Source: Streptomyces antibioticus
Lineage (GTDB): Bacteria > Actinomycetota > Actinomycetes > Streptomycetales > Streptomycetaceae
Reading direction: 5' to 3'
DNA length: 64,000 nt
Assembly (NCBI RefSeq): GCF_001514065.1
Contig: NZ_KQ948422.1
Coordinates: 372,001 to 436,000 of the forward strand
Shown: in pieces, positions 16,210 to 24,506 of the stretch
Position numbering within the stretch: the first letter of the stretch is position 1
Layout of the letters: every line of letters begins with the position of its first letter
Translations under genes and position numbers: made by a program
Notes under the pieces: generated by a model
Told to the model about the DNA's origin: nothing
Database searches by the model: none
What the model saw: only the letters and a program-made list of their open reading frames with translations

Positions 16210-16871
16210 ACGACAGTGAACCGCTCATCCGCTGGGGGTGGATCGGCGATCATGCCGGCGAGCTGGCCGACTACACCGGTGTCCATCTCAGACTGGGCCT
16301 GCTTCCGGTGCTGTTCGGGCTGATCATCTCGATTCCCCTCGGCATCCTGTGCCACCGCTGGCGCTGGCTGTACCCACCGGTCCTGACCGTGAACAACATC
16401 CTGTACTCGATCCCGTCACTGGCCCTGTTCATGATCTTCGTCAAGTACACCGGGCTGACGGAACGCACGGTGATGATCCCGCTGACGCTCTACACGCTGT
16501 CGGTCCTGGTGCCCAACGTCGTGGACGGGCTGGCCTCGGTGCCCGAACCGGTCAGACAGGCGGCCATCGCGATGGGATTCGGACCGGTACGCCGTGTCGT
16601 CCAGGTCGAACTGCCCATCGCCGTACCCGTCGTCATCGCCGGCGTACGCGTCGCCGCCGTCTCGTCCATCAGTCTCGTCGCCGTGGGACAGCTGATCGGA
16701 CAGGGCGGGCTCGGCTACTACATCACCCGCGGCCTCCAACTCGACTTCCCCACCCCGATCGTCACCGCGATCGCCCTGATCATGCTGCTCGCGCTCACCA
16801 CCGACGCCCTGCTGGTCCTGGCGCAGCGGCTGCTCACCCCGTGGTCCCGGAGCAAGGTGACGACATCATGA
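16206..16871 (+). CDS. Betaine-type ABC transporter permease (OpuCB-like)
   Basis: 221 residues with five to six membrane segments and the proline/glycine-rich YSIPSLALFMIFVKYTG segment typical of OpuCB/YehW permeases. The cytoplasmic coupling loop EPVRQAAIAMGFGPVRRVVQVELPIAVPV (EAA motif) contacts the ATPase. LIGQGGLGYYITRGL is a further family segment. It overlaps its neighbours on both sides by 4 bp, so the transporter subunits are translated as one unit. Confidence 0.9.
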   Translation: MNDSEPLIRWGWIGDHAGELADYTGVHLRLGLLPVLFGLIISIPLGILCHRWRWLYPPVLTVNNILYSIPSLALFMIFVKYTGLTERTVMIPLTLYTLSVLVPNVVDGLASVPEPVRQAAIAMGFGPVRRVVQVELPIAVPVVIAGVRVAAVSSISLVAVGQLIGQGGLGYYITRGLQLDFPTPIVTAIALIMLLALTTDALLVLAQRLLTPWSRSKVTTS

Positions 16872-17557
16872 ACGATCTCCTGAACCAACTCCGGCTCGTG
16901 TCCGACTGGTTGACGTCCTCACAGCAGTGGCACGGCGCGGAGGGCATCCCCCAGCGGCTGCTGGAACACCTCACCTACAGCGGCGTGTCACTGCTGTTCG
17001 CCGCCCTGATCGGGCTGACGTTCGGGCTGCTGGTCGGGCACACCGGCCGCGGGGCGTTCGCCGTGGCCAGTGTCGCCAACCTCGCGCGGGCGATCCCCAC
17101 CTTCGGCCTGGTCGTCCTCGTCGTCACCCTCGCCGGGCTCAGCACCACGCCCGTGCTGATCGCCCTGACCGCGCTCGCGGTCCCGCCGATCCTCATCAAC
17201 ACCTTCGAGGGCGTCCGAGGCGTGGACCCCGCCACCAGGGACGCCGCCCGCGGGGTCGGCATGACCGAGTGGGAGGTCCTGGTGAAGGTGGAGGTACCGA
17301 TGGCGCTGCCGCTGATCCTCCTCGGACTGCGGGTCGCCGCCATCCAGATCGTGGCCACCGCGACCGTCGCGGCCTACCCGGGCCTCGGCGGCCTGGGCCG
17401 CTTCATCGTCGACGGCCTCTCCCGCAACGACTACGAACTCGTCATCGGCGGCTCCACCGTCGTCGTCGTCCTGGCGCTCCTCGTCCAGATCGCCTTCACC
17501 GCGCTACGGCGCGTCATCGTCTCGCCGGGCCTGCGGGTCTCGGCGTCCAGATCCTGA
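16868..17557 (+). CDS. Betaine-type ABC transporter permease (second subunit)
   Basis: 229 residues. ATG 16868 overlaps the upstream stop by 4 bp and gives the expected N-terminus MNDLLNQLRLVSDWL. Segments include LARAIPTFGLVVLVVTLAG, the EAA loop DAARGVGMTEWEVLVKVEVPMALPL, and TVAAYPGLGGLGRFIVDGL, all typical of OpuCD-like permeases. Two different permeases plus one CBS-tailed ATPase match the OpuC layout. Confidence 0.9.
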   Translation: MNDLLNQLRLVSDWLTSSQQWHGAEGIPQRLLEHLTYSGVSLLFAALIGLTFGLLVGHTGRGAFAVASVANLARAIPTFGLVVLVVTLAGLSTTPVLIALTALAVPPILINTFEGVRGVDPATRDAARGVGMTEWEVLVKVEVPMALPLILLGLRVAAIQIVATATVAAYPGLGGLGRFIVDGLSRNDYELVIGGSTVVVVLALLVQIAFTALRRVIVSPGLRVSASRS

Positions 17558-17595
17558 GTTTTTGGGCTCCAGGGCTACTGAGAAAGGAAACACCC

Positions 17596-18534
17596 ATGCG
17601 AGGCATGTACCGCGGCGCCGCCTTCGGCCTGATCACCGCACTCTCGCTGACCGCCTGCGGCAGCGGCGACTCCAGCGACAGCAATCCACTGACGGACGGC
17701 AGCAAGGACAGCGGCGGCGGTGGCAAGTCCCTCGTCGTCGGCTCGGCGAACTTCCCCGAGAACCAGCTCCTCGCCGAGATCTACGCCGAGGCCCTGGAGG
17801 CCAAGGGCCTGAAGGTGACCCGCAAGTTCGACATCGGAGCCCGCGAGGTCTACTACGACCAGATCGTCAAGGGCGGTATCCAGGTCTTCCCGGAGTACAA
17901 CGGCGCCCTGCTGGCGACCGCGGTCGACAAGACAAGCACCGCGACCGGCACGGAGGAGATCAACGCCGAACTGAAGAAGAAGCTTCCGTCGTCGGTGGAG
18001 ATCCTCGACTCCGCCGAGGCCCAGGACAAGGACTCGGTCACGGTCACCGCCGAGACCGCCAAGAAGTACAACCTCAAGACCCTCGCCGACCTCAAGCCGG
18101 TGGCGGGCAAGTGGACGATCGGGGCCGGTTCGGAGTTCAAGACCCGCACCCAGGGCTGGGTCGGCCTCAAGAAGATCTACGGCGTCGAGTTCGGGAAGTT
18201 CCAGCCGCTCGACGCCGGCGCGCAGAGCACGCTTCTGAAGCTCCTGGAGTCGGACAAGGTGCAGGCCGCCAACATCTACACCACCGACCCGGCCATCGTC
18301 GCGGACAAGCTGGTGGTCCTGGAGGACCCGAAGAACCTCTTCTCCTCGCAGAACGTGACGCCCCTGGTCTACAAGTCCGCGGTCGACGACACGGCCAAGG
18401 CGGCGCTCAACGCCGTCTCCGCCAAGCTCACCACCGCCGACCTGCAGGACATGATGAAGAAGCTCGTCAACGACAAGGAGGACGCCGACACCGTCGCCAA
18501 GGAGTGGCTGACGAAGGCCGGCATCGTGAGCTGA
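17596..18534 (+). CDS. Betaine-type ABC transporter substrate-binding lipoprotein (OpuCC-like)
   Basis: 312 residues. The N-terminal lipoprotein signal has a lipobox at LTACGS, so the mature protein would be anchored outside the membrane. The body SLVVGSANFPENQLLAEIYAEAL, YDQIVKGGIQVFPEYNGALL and VQAANIYTTDPAIVADKLVVLEDPKN is typical of the OpuAC/OpuCC family, whose ligand pocket uses aromatic cages for trimethylammonium groups. ATG 17596 follows AAAGGAAA. A strong hairpin terminator ends the operon at 18575-18600. The aromatic pocket cannot be verified by eye. Confidence 0.9.
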   Translation: MRGMYRGAAFGLITALSLTACGSGDSSDSNPLTDGSKDSGGGGKSLVVGSANFPENQLLAEIYAEALEAKGLKVTRKFDIGAREVYYDQIVKGGIQVFPEYNGALLATAVDKTSTATGTEEINAELKKKLPSSVEILDSAEAQDKDSVTVTAETAKKYNLKTLADLKPVAGKWTIGAGSEFKTRTQGWVGLKKIYGVEFGKFQPLDAGAQSTLLKLLESDKVQAANIYTTDPAIVADKLVVLEDPKNLFSSQNVTPLVYKSAVDDTAKAALNAVSAKLTTADLQDMMKKLVNDKEDADTVAKEWLTKAGIVS

Positions 18535-18574
18535 CCGGTTCGGCGGCGCGAAGGCTCAAAGACAACTGAGTTCA

Positions 18575-18600
18575 CGCCCGGGCCCGGTCGGGCCCGGGCG
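18575..18600. terminator. Strong bidirectional hairpin terminator
   Basis: A perfect 12-bp stem (arms CGCCCGGGCCCG and CGGGCCCGGGCG) with a 2-nt loop sits between the convergent OpuCC-like gene and the LLM monooxygenase gene. No T-tract is present. Confidence 0.65.
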
Positions 18601-18609
18601 CGTCTCGGG

Positions 18610-19923
18610 TCAGGCGCGAACGGGTGCCGTGGTGCGGGTCGGCAGTTCGAGTCCGAGGTTCTCGCGGAGCGTGGTGCCGGTGTAGTCGGCGGCGACGATC
18701 TTTCGTCTGCGCAGCTCGTGCAGGAGGCCGTTGACGACGAAGTCGTGCTGGCGTGGGTCCGCGAGGCCGCTCAGCGAGATGACGTCCAGGACGCCTGCGC
18801 GGAAGCGTTCCTCGACGGCGTCGGCGAGTTGCTCGGGGGTTCCCGCGGCCGCCCAGTGTCCGGTGTCCTGTGCCGCGATGATGAGCTCCCGCAGGGTGTG
18901 GCCCTGCCGCGCGTAGCCGGTGAAGATGTCGACCCGGCCACGGCGGCGGTTCACCGATGCCACGTCGGGCAGCAGGCTCTCCGGCAGCGGCTTGTCGAGC
19001 GGAAGCTCCGACAGGTCGACTCCCCCGCCGAGCATGTCGACCAGTTGGGCACGGCCGCGGTCGAAGTCGATCGACTCCCGCTTCTCGCGCACGAGCCGCT
19101 TGGCCTCCTCCTCGGTGGCGCCGTACGTGGCGTGGAAGGAGCTGAAGATCAGCGGCAGTCCGTCGGCCCGTCCCAGGTTTCGGGCCTGGCCGCGGATCTT
19201 CCGGGTGAAGTCCAGGGCGTGGTCGAGCGTGGGCAGCGACGTGAACACGATCTCCGCGTAGCGGGCGCCCAGCGCGGTCCCCGCCTCGGACTGCCCGGCC
19301 TGTATCTGCACCGGACGCCGCTGCGGCAGCGGCGGGATGTTCAGCGGACCGGTGACGGTGAAGAACCGGCCGGAGTGGTGGATCGGGTGCACCCGGTCGC
19401 GGTGCAGCACCGCCCTCCCGTCCGCACCGGCCGTCAGCGCGCCGGGTTCCCAGCTGTCCCACAGCGCGTTGACCACGTCCAGTGTCTCCGCGGCGCGCGC
19501 GTAGCGCTCCTCCGGGCTGGGCAGTTCGCCGGCACCGAAGTTCTCCTCACCGATCGAGGAGGTCACCAGGTTCCAGGCGGCCCGCCCGTTGCTGACGTGG
19601 TCGAGGGTGCCGAAGAGCCGGGCCAGGTTGAACGGGTGATGGAAGGTGCTCGACACCGTCGCGATCAGGCCGATCCGGGAGGTCACCTGGCTCAGCGCCG
19701 AGACGAAGACCAGCGGCTCCTGCGAGCCGATCGCGCCCTGGGCGTCGAACCTGAGCAGATCGGCGGTGAACAGCGCGTCGAACCGCGCCGCTTCGGCGAG
19801 TCTCGCCACCCGCACGGCAGTGTCCAGGGTGGATCGGGTCGGGTCGATCGCCAGGTCGTACGTCTCCGACGTGCCACCGGCTCCGGTCACGGTCTTGAGT
19901 GTTCTGGGCTGCTTTGCGCTCAC
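18610..19923 (-). CDS. LLM-class FMN-dependent monooxygenase (NtaA/SnaA/DszA/SsuD group)
   Basis: 437 residues, the usual length for NtaA/DszA-type enzymes, which need reduced FMN from a partner reductase. Recognisable segments are GLIATVSSTFHHPFNLARLFGTLDHVS, RAAWNLVTSS, NFGAGELPSPEERYARAAE, and RPVQIQAGQSEAG (flavin phosphate region). The family removes sulfonate, sulfone, nitrilotriacetate or similar groups. A Cys-rich leader peptide (20071-20175) lies 148 bp upstream on the same strand, which implies cysteine-responsive attenuation and hence a sulfur-acquisition role. A start at 19923 follows a purine-rich stretch. The exact substrate is unknown. Confidence 0.82.
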   Translation of the reverse strand: MSAKQPRTLKTVTGAGGTSETYDLAIDPTRSTLDTAVRVARLAEAARFDALFTADLLRFDAQGAIGSQEPLVFVSALSQVTSRIGLIATVSSTFHHPFNLARLFGTLDHVSNGRAAWNLVTSSIGEENFGAGELPSPEERYARAAETLDVVNALWDSWEPGALTAGADGRAVLHRDRVHPIHHSGRFFTVTGPLNIPPLPQRRPVQIQAGQSEAGTALGARYAEIVFTSLPTLDHALDFTRKIRGQARNLGRADGLPLIFSSFHATYGATEEEAKRLVREKRESIDFDRGRAQLVDMLGGGVDLSELPLDKPLPESLLPDVASVNRRRGRVDIFTGYARQGHTLRELIIAAQDTGHWAAAGTPEQLADAVEERFRAGVLDVISLSGLADPRQHDFVVNGLLHELRRRKIVAADYTGTTLRENLGLELPTRTTAPVRA

Positions 19924-20070
19924 TGTTCATCCGTTCTGATGGTTGTCTGTGGCATCCGGGAGCGGCGGCTGCTTCTGGCAGCCCGGGGGTGGCCCGCGGG
20001 CACGCGTGATCAAGCCCGGTCGGGCATCACGGGTGGGGCGGGGCTGCCGGCAGCAGGCCGGGAGGCGTGG

Positions 20071-20175
20071 TCAGCGACAGAGCGCGGCGTGGGTCCGGCA
20101 CAGGTCGACATGGCGGCGCTTCGTCCAGACCGGCGGCACAGCCGCGACCGGTCCGACGTGCGTTGCCCTCACCAT
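20071..20175 (-). CDS. Cysteine-type leader peptide ahead of the LLM monooxygenase
   Basis: A 34-codon minus-strand ORF (ATG 20175, or GTG 20172 with GGGAG five bases upstream) ending KRRHVDLCRTHAALCR-stop. The RRHVDL core followed by a Cys near the C-terminus is the signature of the 'putative leader peptide' family found upstream of sulfur genes in Streptomyces. Ribosome behaviour at the Cys codons is thought to control read-through into the following gene. It precedes the LLM monooxygenase by 148 bp. Confidence 0.7.
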   Translation of the reverse strand: MVRATHVGPVAAVPPVWTKRRHVDLCRTHAALCR

Positions 20176-20303
20176 GACTCCCATCAGACCGGGCGCGAGT
20201 ACCCGGCGGTGCGCGGATCAGTTTGATCAACGGCATCATGATGTGCCGCTGGACCACAGGACCGCAAGGCCGCCTGTGGACGTGCGCAGGTAGCATCCGG
20301 CGC

Positions 20304-21053
20304 ATGGACGTGGCGACGGGTGCACTGCCCAGAGGGCTCGGGCTGGTGGAGCGGGTGGTCCGGGGGGAGCTCGACAGCCGAGGGGGCCCCGGAGTGGTCC
20401 GGCTGGCGGAGGAGAGCGGGCTGGACAAGGGGCAGGCGTCGCGGTTGCTGCGGGATCTGGTCGGCACCAGGACCCTCGCCAGGGACGGGAACGAGTTCCG
20501 TGCGGGGGCGGATCTGCTGGCCGTCGCAGCTGAGGCCGGGCCGTCGGGCGTGGAAAGCCGGGCGCTGCTGCGGGAGTTGGTGGTCCGGTTCGGGGCGTGC
20601 GCGTACGTGGACGTGCTCTGTGGGGCGATGGTGCTCTCGGTGCGGGCCGAGCTGGCGGCCTGGGCCGAGTTCTCCTGGGCGCGGGCGGGGCGGCTGACGC
20701 CGGTGTGGTGCACCGGGGCGGGGCGGGCGCTGCTCTTCGACCACTCGCGGGCACAGGTGGCGCAACTCCTGGACGGTGAGGACTTCATCGGGGCGGGCGG
20801 GCCCTACGCGCCTCGGACCGTGGACGATCTGCTGGCGCGGGTCGCCGCGGACGCCGAGCGCGGGGTCGCGGTGTGCGAGAGCGAGTACGACGAGGACGTG
20901 CTGGAGGTGGCTGCGCCGGTGCGGGACGCGCGCGGGGGCGTGGTGGCGGCGGTCAGCGTGGTCGTCCCGCACGCGGCGGCCAGGGACGACCGGGACGAGA
21001 TCGTCGCCGCGATCGGTGACGCGGCGGTGCGACTGGCCTCCCTCCTCGGCTGA
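20304..21053 (+). CDS. IclR-family transcriptional regulator
   Basis: 249 residues. The winged helix spans about 8-65 (GLGLVERVVRGEL...VVRLAEESGLDKGQASRLLRDLVGT). The C-terminal effector domain covers ~80-245 and includes GRLTPVWCTGAGRALLF, equivalent to the conserved P-x-x-x-T-G-x-G-x-A-L-L segment, and ERGVAVCESEYDEDVLEVAAPVRDARGGVVAAVSV. ATG 20304 gives the normal N-terminus. IclR proteins regulate neighbouring catabolic or transport genes in response to small carboxylates and amino acids. It diverges from the LLM/leader unit and converges with a second IclR gene, so either flanking operon may be its target. Confidence 0.88.
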   Translation: MDVATGALPRGLGLVERVVRGELDSRGGPGVVRLAEESGLDKGQASRLLRDLVGTRTLARDGNEFRAGADLLAVAAEAGPSGVESRALLRELVVRFGACAYVDVLCGAMVLSVRAELAAWAEFSWARAGRLTPVWCTGAGRALLFDHSRAQVAQLLDGEDFIGAGGPYAPRTVDDLLARVAADAERGVAVCESEYDEDVLEVAAPVRDARGGVVAAVSVVVPHAAARDDRDEIVAAIGDAAVRLASLLG

Positions 21054-21075
21054 ACCCCGGCCGGACCGTGGCTGC

Positions 21076-21858
21076 TCAGTCCTGGTCCGGCTCCTCGTCG
21101 GTCGAGCGCAGTGCGGCGCTCAGCCAGTCGCTCCAGCGGACCACCGAGTCCGCGCAGGCCGCCGTTGCCGGCTCCAGACGGCGGCGCGGGCCGACGACCT
21201 GCACCGCGGCGACGATCTCTCCGCGGAAGTCCCGGACCGGAGCCGCGAGCGAGTAGAGGCCGGGTTCGGCCTCCTGGTCGACGATCGAGTAGCCCCGCTT
21301 GCGGGCCGCGTGCAGGCGGGTCAGGAAGTCGTCCAGGTCGGCGGGGGTGTTGGGGCCGTGGCGGACGAAGGCGGTGCGGGCGAGGACGGCGGCGACCTCG
21401 GTGTCGTCGGCGTCGAAGAGCAGGGCCTGTCCGGCGTCGCTGCAGTACGCGGGGTAGGCGCGGCCCACCCAGGAGACGAACGAGGACAGTGCCGGCGGCA
21501 TCGACTCGAGGATCGTCACCGAACTGGCGCCCCGCAGGACCCCGAGGTAGGCGCACTCCCCCGTGTCGGCGGCGACGCCCTCCAGCGCGGTGCGGCCGTC
21601 CCGCCGCAGGCGTGCCTCGGTGATCTGCTGGGCCCGCGCGTACAGCTCCCAGGCGACCGAATAGCGCAGCGATGCGGGATCACGGCGCAGGAAGCGGGCC
21701 GTCTCAAGGCTCCGCAGGATGCGGGAGACCTGGCTTCGTTCGCGGCCCAGCAGCGCCGCGACCTCGGCGGCGGTGTGGCCACGCGGGTCCTGCGACGGGT
21801 GCCGGGCGAAGAGTCGTAGTACGGCCAGGCCGCGTTTCAGGCTGCTGTCGGTGGTCAT
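21076..21858 (-). CDS. IclR-family transcriptional regulator
   Basis: 260 residues starting at ATG 21858. The helix-turn-helix is at ~1-65 (SLKRGLAVLRLFARH...TAAEVAALLGRERSQVSRILRSLE). The effector domain has AYPAYCSDAGQALLFDAD, RKRGYSIVDQEAEPGLYSLAAPVRDFRGEIVAAVQV. It diverges from the amino-acid ABC operon at 22028, and the 170-bp spacer has three CATTGC repeats at exact 11-bp intervals (21904-21931). It is therefore the natural candidate regulator of that uptake operon. It is not closely similar in sequence to the neighbouring IclR protein. Confidence 0.88.
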   Translation of the reverse strand: MTTDSSLKRGLAVLRLFARHPSQDPRGHTAAEVAALLGRERSQVSRILRSLETARFLRRDPASLRYSVAWELYARAQQITEARLRRDGRTALEGVAADTGECAYLGVLRGASSVTILESMPPALSSFVSWVGRAYPAYCSDAGQALLFDADDTEVAAVLARTAFVRHGPNTPADLDDFLTRLHAARKRGYSIVDQEAEPGLYSLAAPVRDFRGEIVAAVQVVGPRRRLEPATAACADSVVRWSDWLSAALRSTDEEPDQD

Positions 21859-21903
21859 CGCGGGCCGAGCATAGCGCCGGGCCGGGGTGCCGCTTCGCCC
21901 CTT

Positions 21904-21931
21904 CATTGCGGCGACATTGCAGGTTCATTGC
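21904..21931. promoter_or_regulatory. Three CATTGC repeats at 11-bp period, candidate operator
   Basis: CATTGC occurs at 21904, 21915 and 21926, each followed by GG or AG. The spacing is one helical turn and the position lies between the IclR gene and the ABC operon. This phasing suggests side-by-side binding of a regulator on one DNA face. The rest of the spacer shows nothing else clear except a short ORF with a TTA codon. Confidence 0.4.
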
Positions 21932-22027
21932 AGGGTCCGTGCATGATGCGCAACTGGACTTGCCTATTACGCATCCACAGATAGTCTCCAGCCATCCCTC
22001 GCACTTCAGGCTCATCAGGAGTTCGCC

Positions 22028-22930
22028 TTGTCCGCTCTGCGCCCGCTCATACTCCTCGGTTCCGCGACACTCCTTCTGGCGGGCTGCGCCGACCCCTCCC
22101 AGCCGGCCGACGCCTCTTCCAGCGCGTCGTCCGGTACGTCGTCCGCCGCCTCGCCGATCAGGAAGAACGCCGCGCTCGCCGCCAAGGTCCCGGCCGCGCT
22201 GAAGGCGAGCGGGATCACCATCGCCAGCGATGTCAGCTACCCGCCCATGGACTTCTTCGCCTCCGACAACAAGACGGTCGTCGGCGCCGAGGCCGATCTC
22301 GACAAGGCCATCGGCACGGTCCTCGGCGTCAAGGTCACCATCGTCAACGTGCCCTTCGACTCGATCCTGCCCGGCCTCCAGTCGGGCAAGTACCAGCTCG
22401 GCGTCTCCTCCTTCACGGACACCGCCGAGCGGGAGAAGGTCGTCGACTTCGTCACCTACTTCGACGCGGGCACGTCCCTGCTGGTCCCGGCCGGCAACCC
22501 CAAGGCGCTCAAGCCCGAAGGCGACTCGCTGTGCGGCCGTACCGTCGCCGTGGCGAAGGGATCCACCCAGGCCCTCGAAGACGTGCCGGCCCGCGCCAAG
22601 ACCTGCAAGACGCCGATCAAGGTCAGCACCTTCCCGGACGGCACCGGCGTGAACCTCGCCGTCACCAGCGGCCGCGCCGACGCCGCCCTGGCCGACTCCC
22701 CGGTCGCCGCGTACGCGGCCAAGCAGTCCGGCGGCAAGCTGGAAGTGGCCGGCGGCTCCTACGGCAACGCGCCCTTCGGCATCGCCGTACCGAAGAACAG
22801 TGAGCTGACCGGGCTGCTCAAGTCGGCGCTGGAGGACCTCAAGGCGAGCGGCGGTTACGAGCAGGTTCTCGCCAAGTGGGGCCTTGAGTCCGGCGCCCTC
22901 GACAAGTTCGAGATCAACGCCGCCTCATGA
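22028..22930 (+). CDS. Polar amino-acid ABC transporter substrate-binding lipoprotein
   Basis: 300 residues from a TTG start. It has a lipoprotein signal with lipobox LLAGCA. The SBP_bac_3 body includes IASDVSYPPMDFFASDNKTVVGAEADLDKAIG, GLQSGKYQLGVSSFTDTAEREKVVDFVTYFDAGTSLLV, and a C-terminal SALEDLKASGGYEQVLAKWGL, all typical of glutamine/lysine/cystine-type binding proteins. It is the first gene in a four-gene coupled operon with a permease, an ATPase and a homocysteine methyltransferase. A methylated amino acid such as S-methylmethionine is a plausible ligand from context. Confidence 0.88.
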   Translation: MSALRPLILLGSATLLLAGCADPSQPADASSSASSGTSSAASPIRKNAALAAKVPAALKASGITIASDVSYPPMDFFASDNKTVVGAEADLDKAIGTVLGVKVTIVNVPFDSILPGLQSGKYQLGVSSFTDTAEREKVVDFVTYFDAGTSLLVPAGNPKALKPEGDSLCGRTVAVAKGSTQALEDVPARAKTCKTPIKVSTFPDGTGVNLAVTSGRADAALADSPVAAYAAKQSGGKLEVAGGSYGNAPFGIAVPKNSELTGLLKSALEDLKASGGYEQVLAKWGLESGALDKFEINAAS

Positions 22931-23757
22931 GCGCGGAGTTGCCGGTCTACCGCCGTCGCAGGCCGGGCCAGTGGGTGCTGACCTTTGTGGTAGTGCTCCT
23001 GGCCGCGAGCCTGCTCCAGTCGCTGATCACCAACCGGCGCTTCGGCTGGGACACGGTCGGCGCCTGGCTGTTCAGCCGGACGGTGATGACGGGCCTGCTG
23101 ACCACCCTGGAACTCACCGCCGCCGCCATGGCGATCGGACTCGTGCTCGGCATCGCACTGGCGCTCATGCGGCTGTCGGACAACCCCGTCGCACGGAGCG
23201 TCAGTTGGGCGTACATCTGGCTGTTCCGGGGCACCCCGCTCCTGGTCCAGCTGCTGTTCTGGGGCTTCATCTCCGCGCTCTACCCGACGCTGTCGCTGCA
23301 CCTGCCCCTGCTGCCGGCGATCGGTGACGTCCCCGCGAACTCCGTCATCACGACCTTCGCCGCGGCATTGCTGGGTCTCGGCCTCAACGAGGCCGCCTAT
23401 CTCGCCGAGATCATCCGGGCCGGGATCGTCTCGGTCGACCCGGGGCAACTGGAGGCGGCGGACGCGCTGGGCCTGTCGCGGGCCAGGACGCTGCGCCGGA
23501 TCGTGCTGCCGCAGGCGATGCGGGTGATCATCCCGCCGGTCGGCAACGAGACCATCTCCATGCTCAAGACGACCTCCCTGGTGAGCGTGCTGGCCTACGC
23601 GGAACTGCTGTACTCCGTGCAGATCGTGTACTCCCGCACCTACCAGACGATCCCACTGCTGATCGTCGCCAGCATCTGGTACCTGGCCGTCACGACCGTG
23701 CTGAACGTCGGCCAGCACTACCTCGAACGGCACTTCGCGAAGGGCGGCAGCCGATGA
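22927..23757 (+). CDS. Polar amino-acid ABC transporter permease
   Basis: 276 residues with about five membrane helices of the HisM/GlnP family. Segments are TGLLTTLELTAAAMAIGLVLGIALALMRLS, WAYIWLFRGTPLLVQLLFWGF and the EAA loop QLEAADALGLSRARTLRRIVLPQAMRVIIPPVGNE. ATG overlaps the upstream stop by 4 bp. A basic ~25-residue N-terminal tail precedes the first helix. Only one permease is encoded, so it probably forms a homodimer. Confidence 0.9.
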   Translation: MSAELPVYRRRRPGQWVLTFVVVLLAASLLQSLITNRRFGWDTVGAWLFSRTVMTGLLTTLELTAAAMAIGLVLGIALALMRLSDNPVARSVSWAYIWLFRGTPLLVQLLFWGFISALYPTLSLHLPLLPAIGDVPANSVITTFAAALLGLGLNEAAYLAEIIRAGIVSVDPGQLEAADALGLSRARTLRRIVLPQAMRVIIPPVGNETISMLKTTSLVSVLAYAELLYSVQIVYSRTYQTIPLLIVASIWYLAVTTVLNVGQHYLERHFAKGGSR

Positions 23758-24506
23758 TGATCGAGGCCACCGGTGTCCGCAAGTCCTTCGCCGGGCGTGA
23801 AGTGCTGCGCGGCATCGACCTCTCCGTGGCGCGCGGGACGGTCACGTGTGTGATCGGTCCCTCCGGGTCGGGGAAGTCCACCTTCCTGCGGTGCGTGAAC
23901 CGTCTGGAGCGGCCCGACGGCGGCCGGATCCTGGTGGACGGCGAACCGATCGGCTACGAGCCGTACCGGGACGGGCTGCGCGAACTGCGCCGCCGTGACC
24001 TGGCCCGGCAGCGCCGTGACATCGGCATGGTCTTCCAGCGCTTCCACCTCTTCCCACACCTGACAGCCCTCGCCAACGTCGTCGAGGGCCCCGTCGGCGC
24101 GGGCCGCCCCCGCGCCGAGGCCACCAAGGAGGCGCTGGCGCTCCTCGACCGCGTGGGTCTGGCCGACCGACGCGACGCCTACCCCGCCCAGCTCTCCGGC
24201 GGCCAGCAGCAACGCGTCGCCATCGCCCGCGCGTTGGCCATGCGGCCGAAGCTCATGCTGTTCGACGAGCCGACCTCCGCCCTCGACCCGGAACTCGTCG
24301 GCGAGGTACTGGACGTCATGCGCGGCCTCGCCGCCGACGGCATGACGATGCTCGTCGTCACCCACGAACTGGGCTTCGCCCGCGAGGTCGCCGACGAGAT
24401 CGTCTTCTTCGACGACGGACAGATCCTGGAATCCGGACCGCCCACCCGCGTCCTGACCGCCCCCGAACACCCCCGTACCCGCGACTTCGTGACGAGAGTG
24501 CTGTGA
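23754..24506 (+). CDS. Polar amino-acid ABC transporter ATP-binding protein
   Basis: 250 residues, the standard length for GlnQ/HisP. Walker [15 protein letters not shown]-loop [15 protein letters not shown], signature [17 protein letters not shown], Walker [15 protein letters not shown] and H-loop VVTHELGFA are all intact. A ~20-residue insertion after strand 3 ([24 protein letters not shown]) is seen in several members. Both ends overlap adjacent genes by 4 bp. Confidence 0.92.
   Translation: MMIEATGVRKSFAGREVLRGIDLSVARGTVTCVIGPSGSGKSTFLRCVNRLERPDGGRILVDGEPIGYEPYRDGLRELRRRDLARQRRDIGMVFQRFHLFPHLTALANVVEGPVGAGRPRAEATKEALALLDRVGLADRRDAYPAQLSGGQQQRVAIARALAMRPKLMLFDEPTSALDPELVGEVLDVMRGLAADGMTMLVVTHELGFAREVADEIVFFDDGQILESGPPTRVLTAPEHPRTRDFVTRVL

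Noticed and set aside
21946-21984. 13-codon ORF with a Cys and a TTA codon before the amino-acid ABC operon
   Set aside because: No leader-peptide signature and no ribosome-binding site; too short to support.
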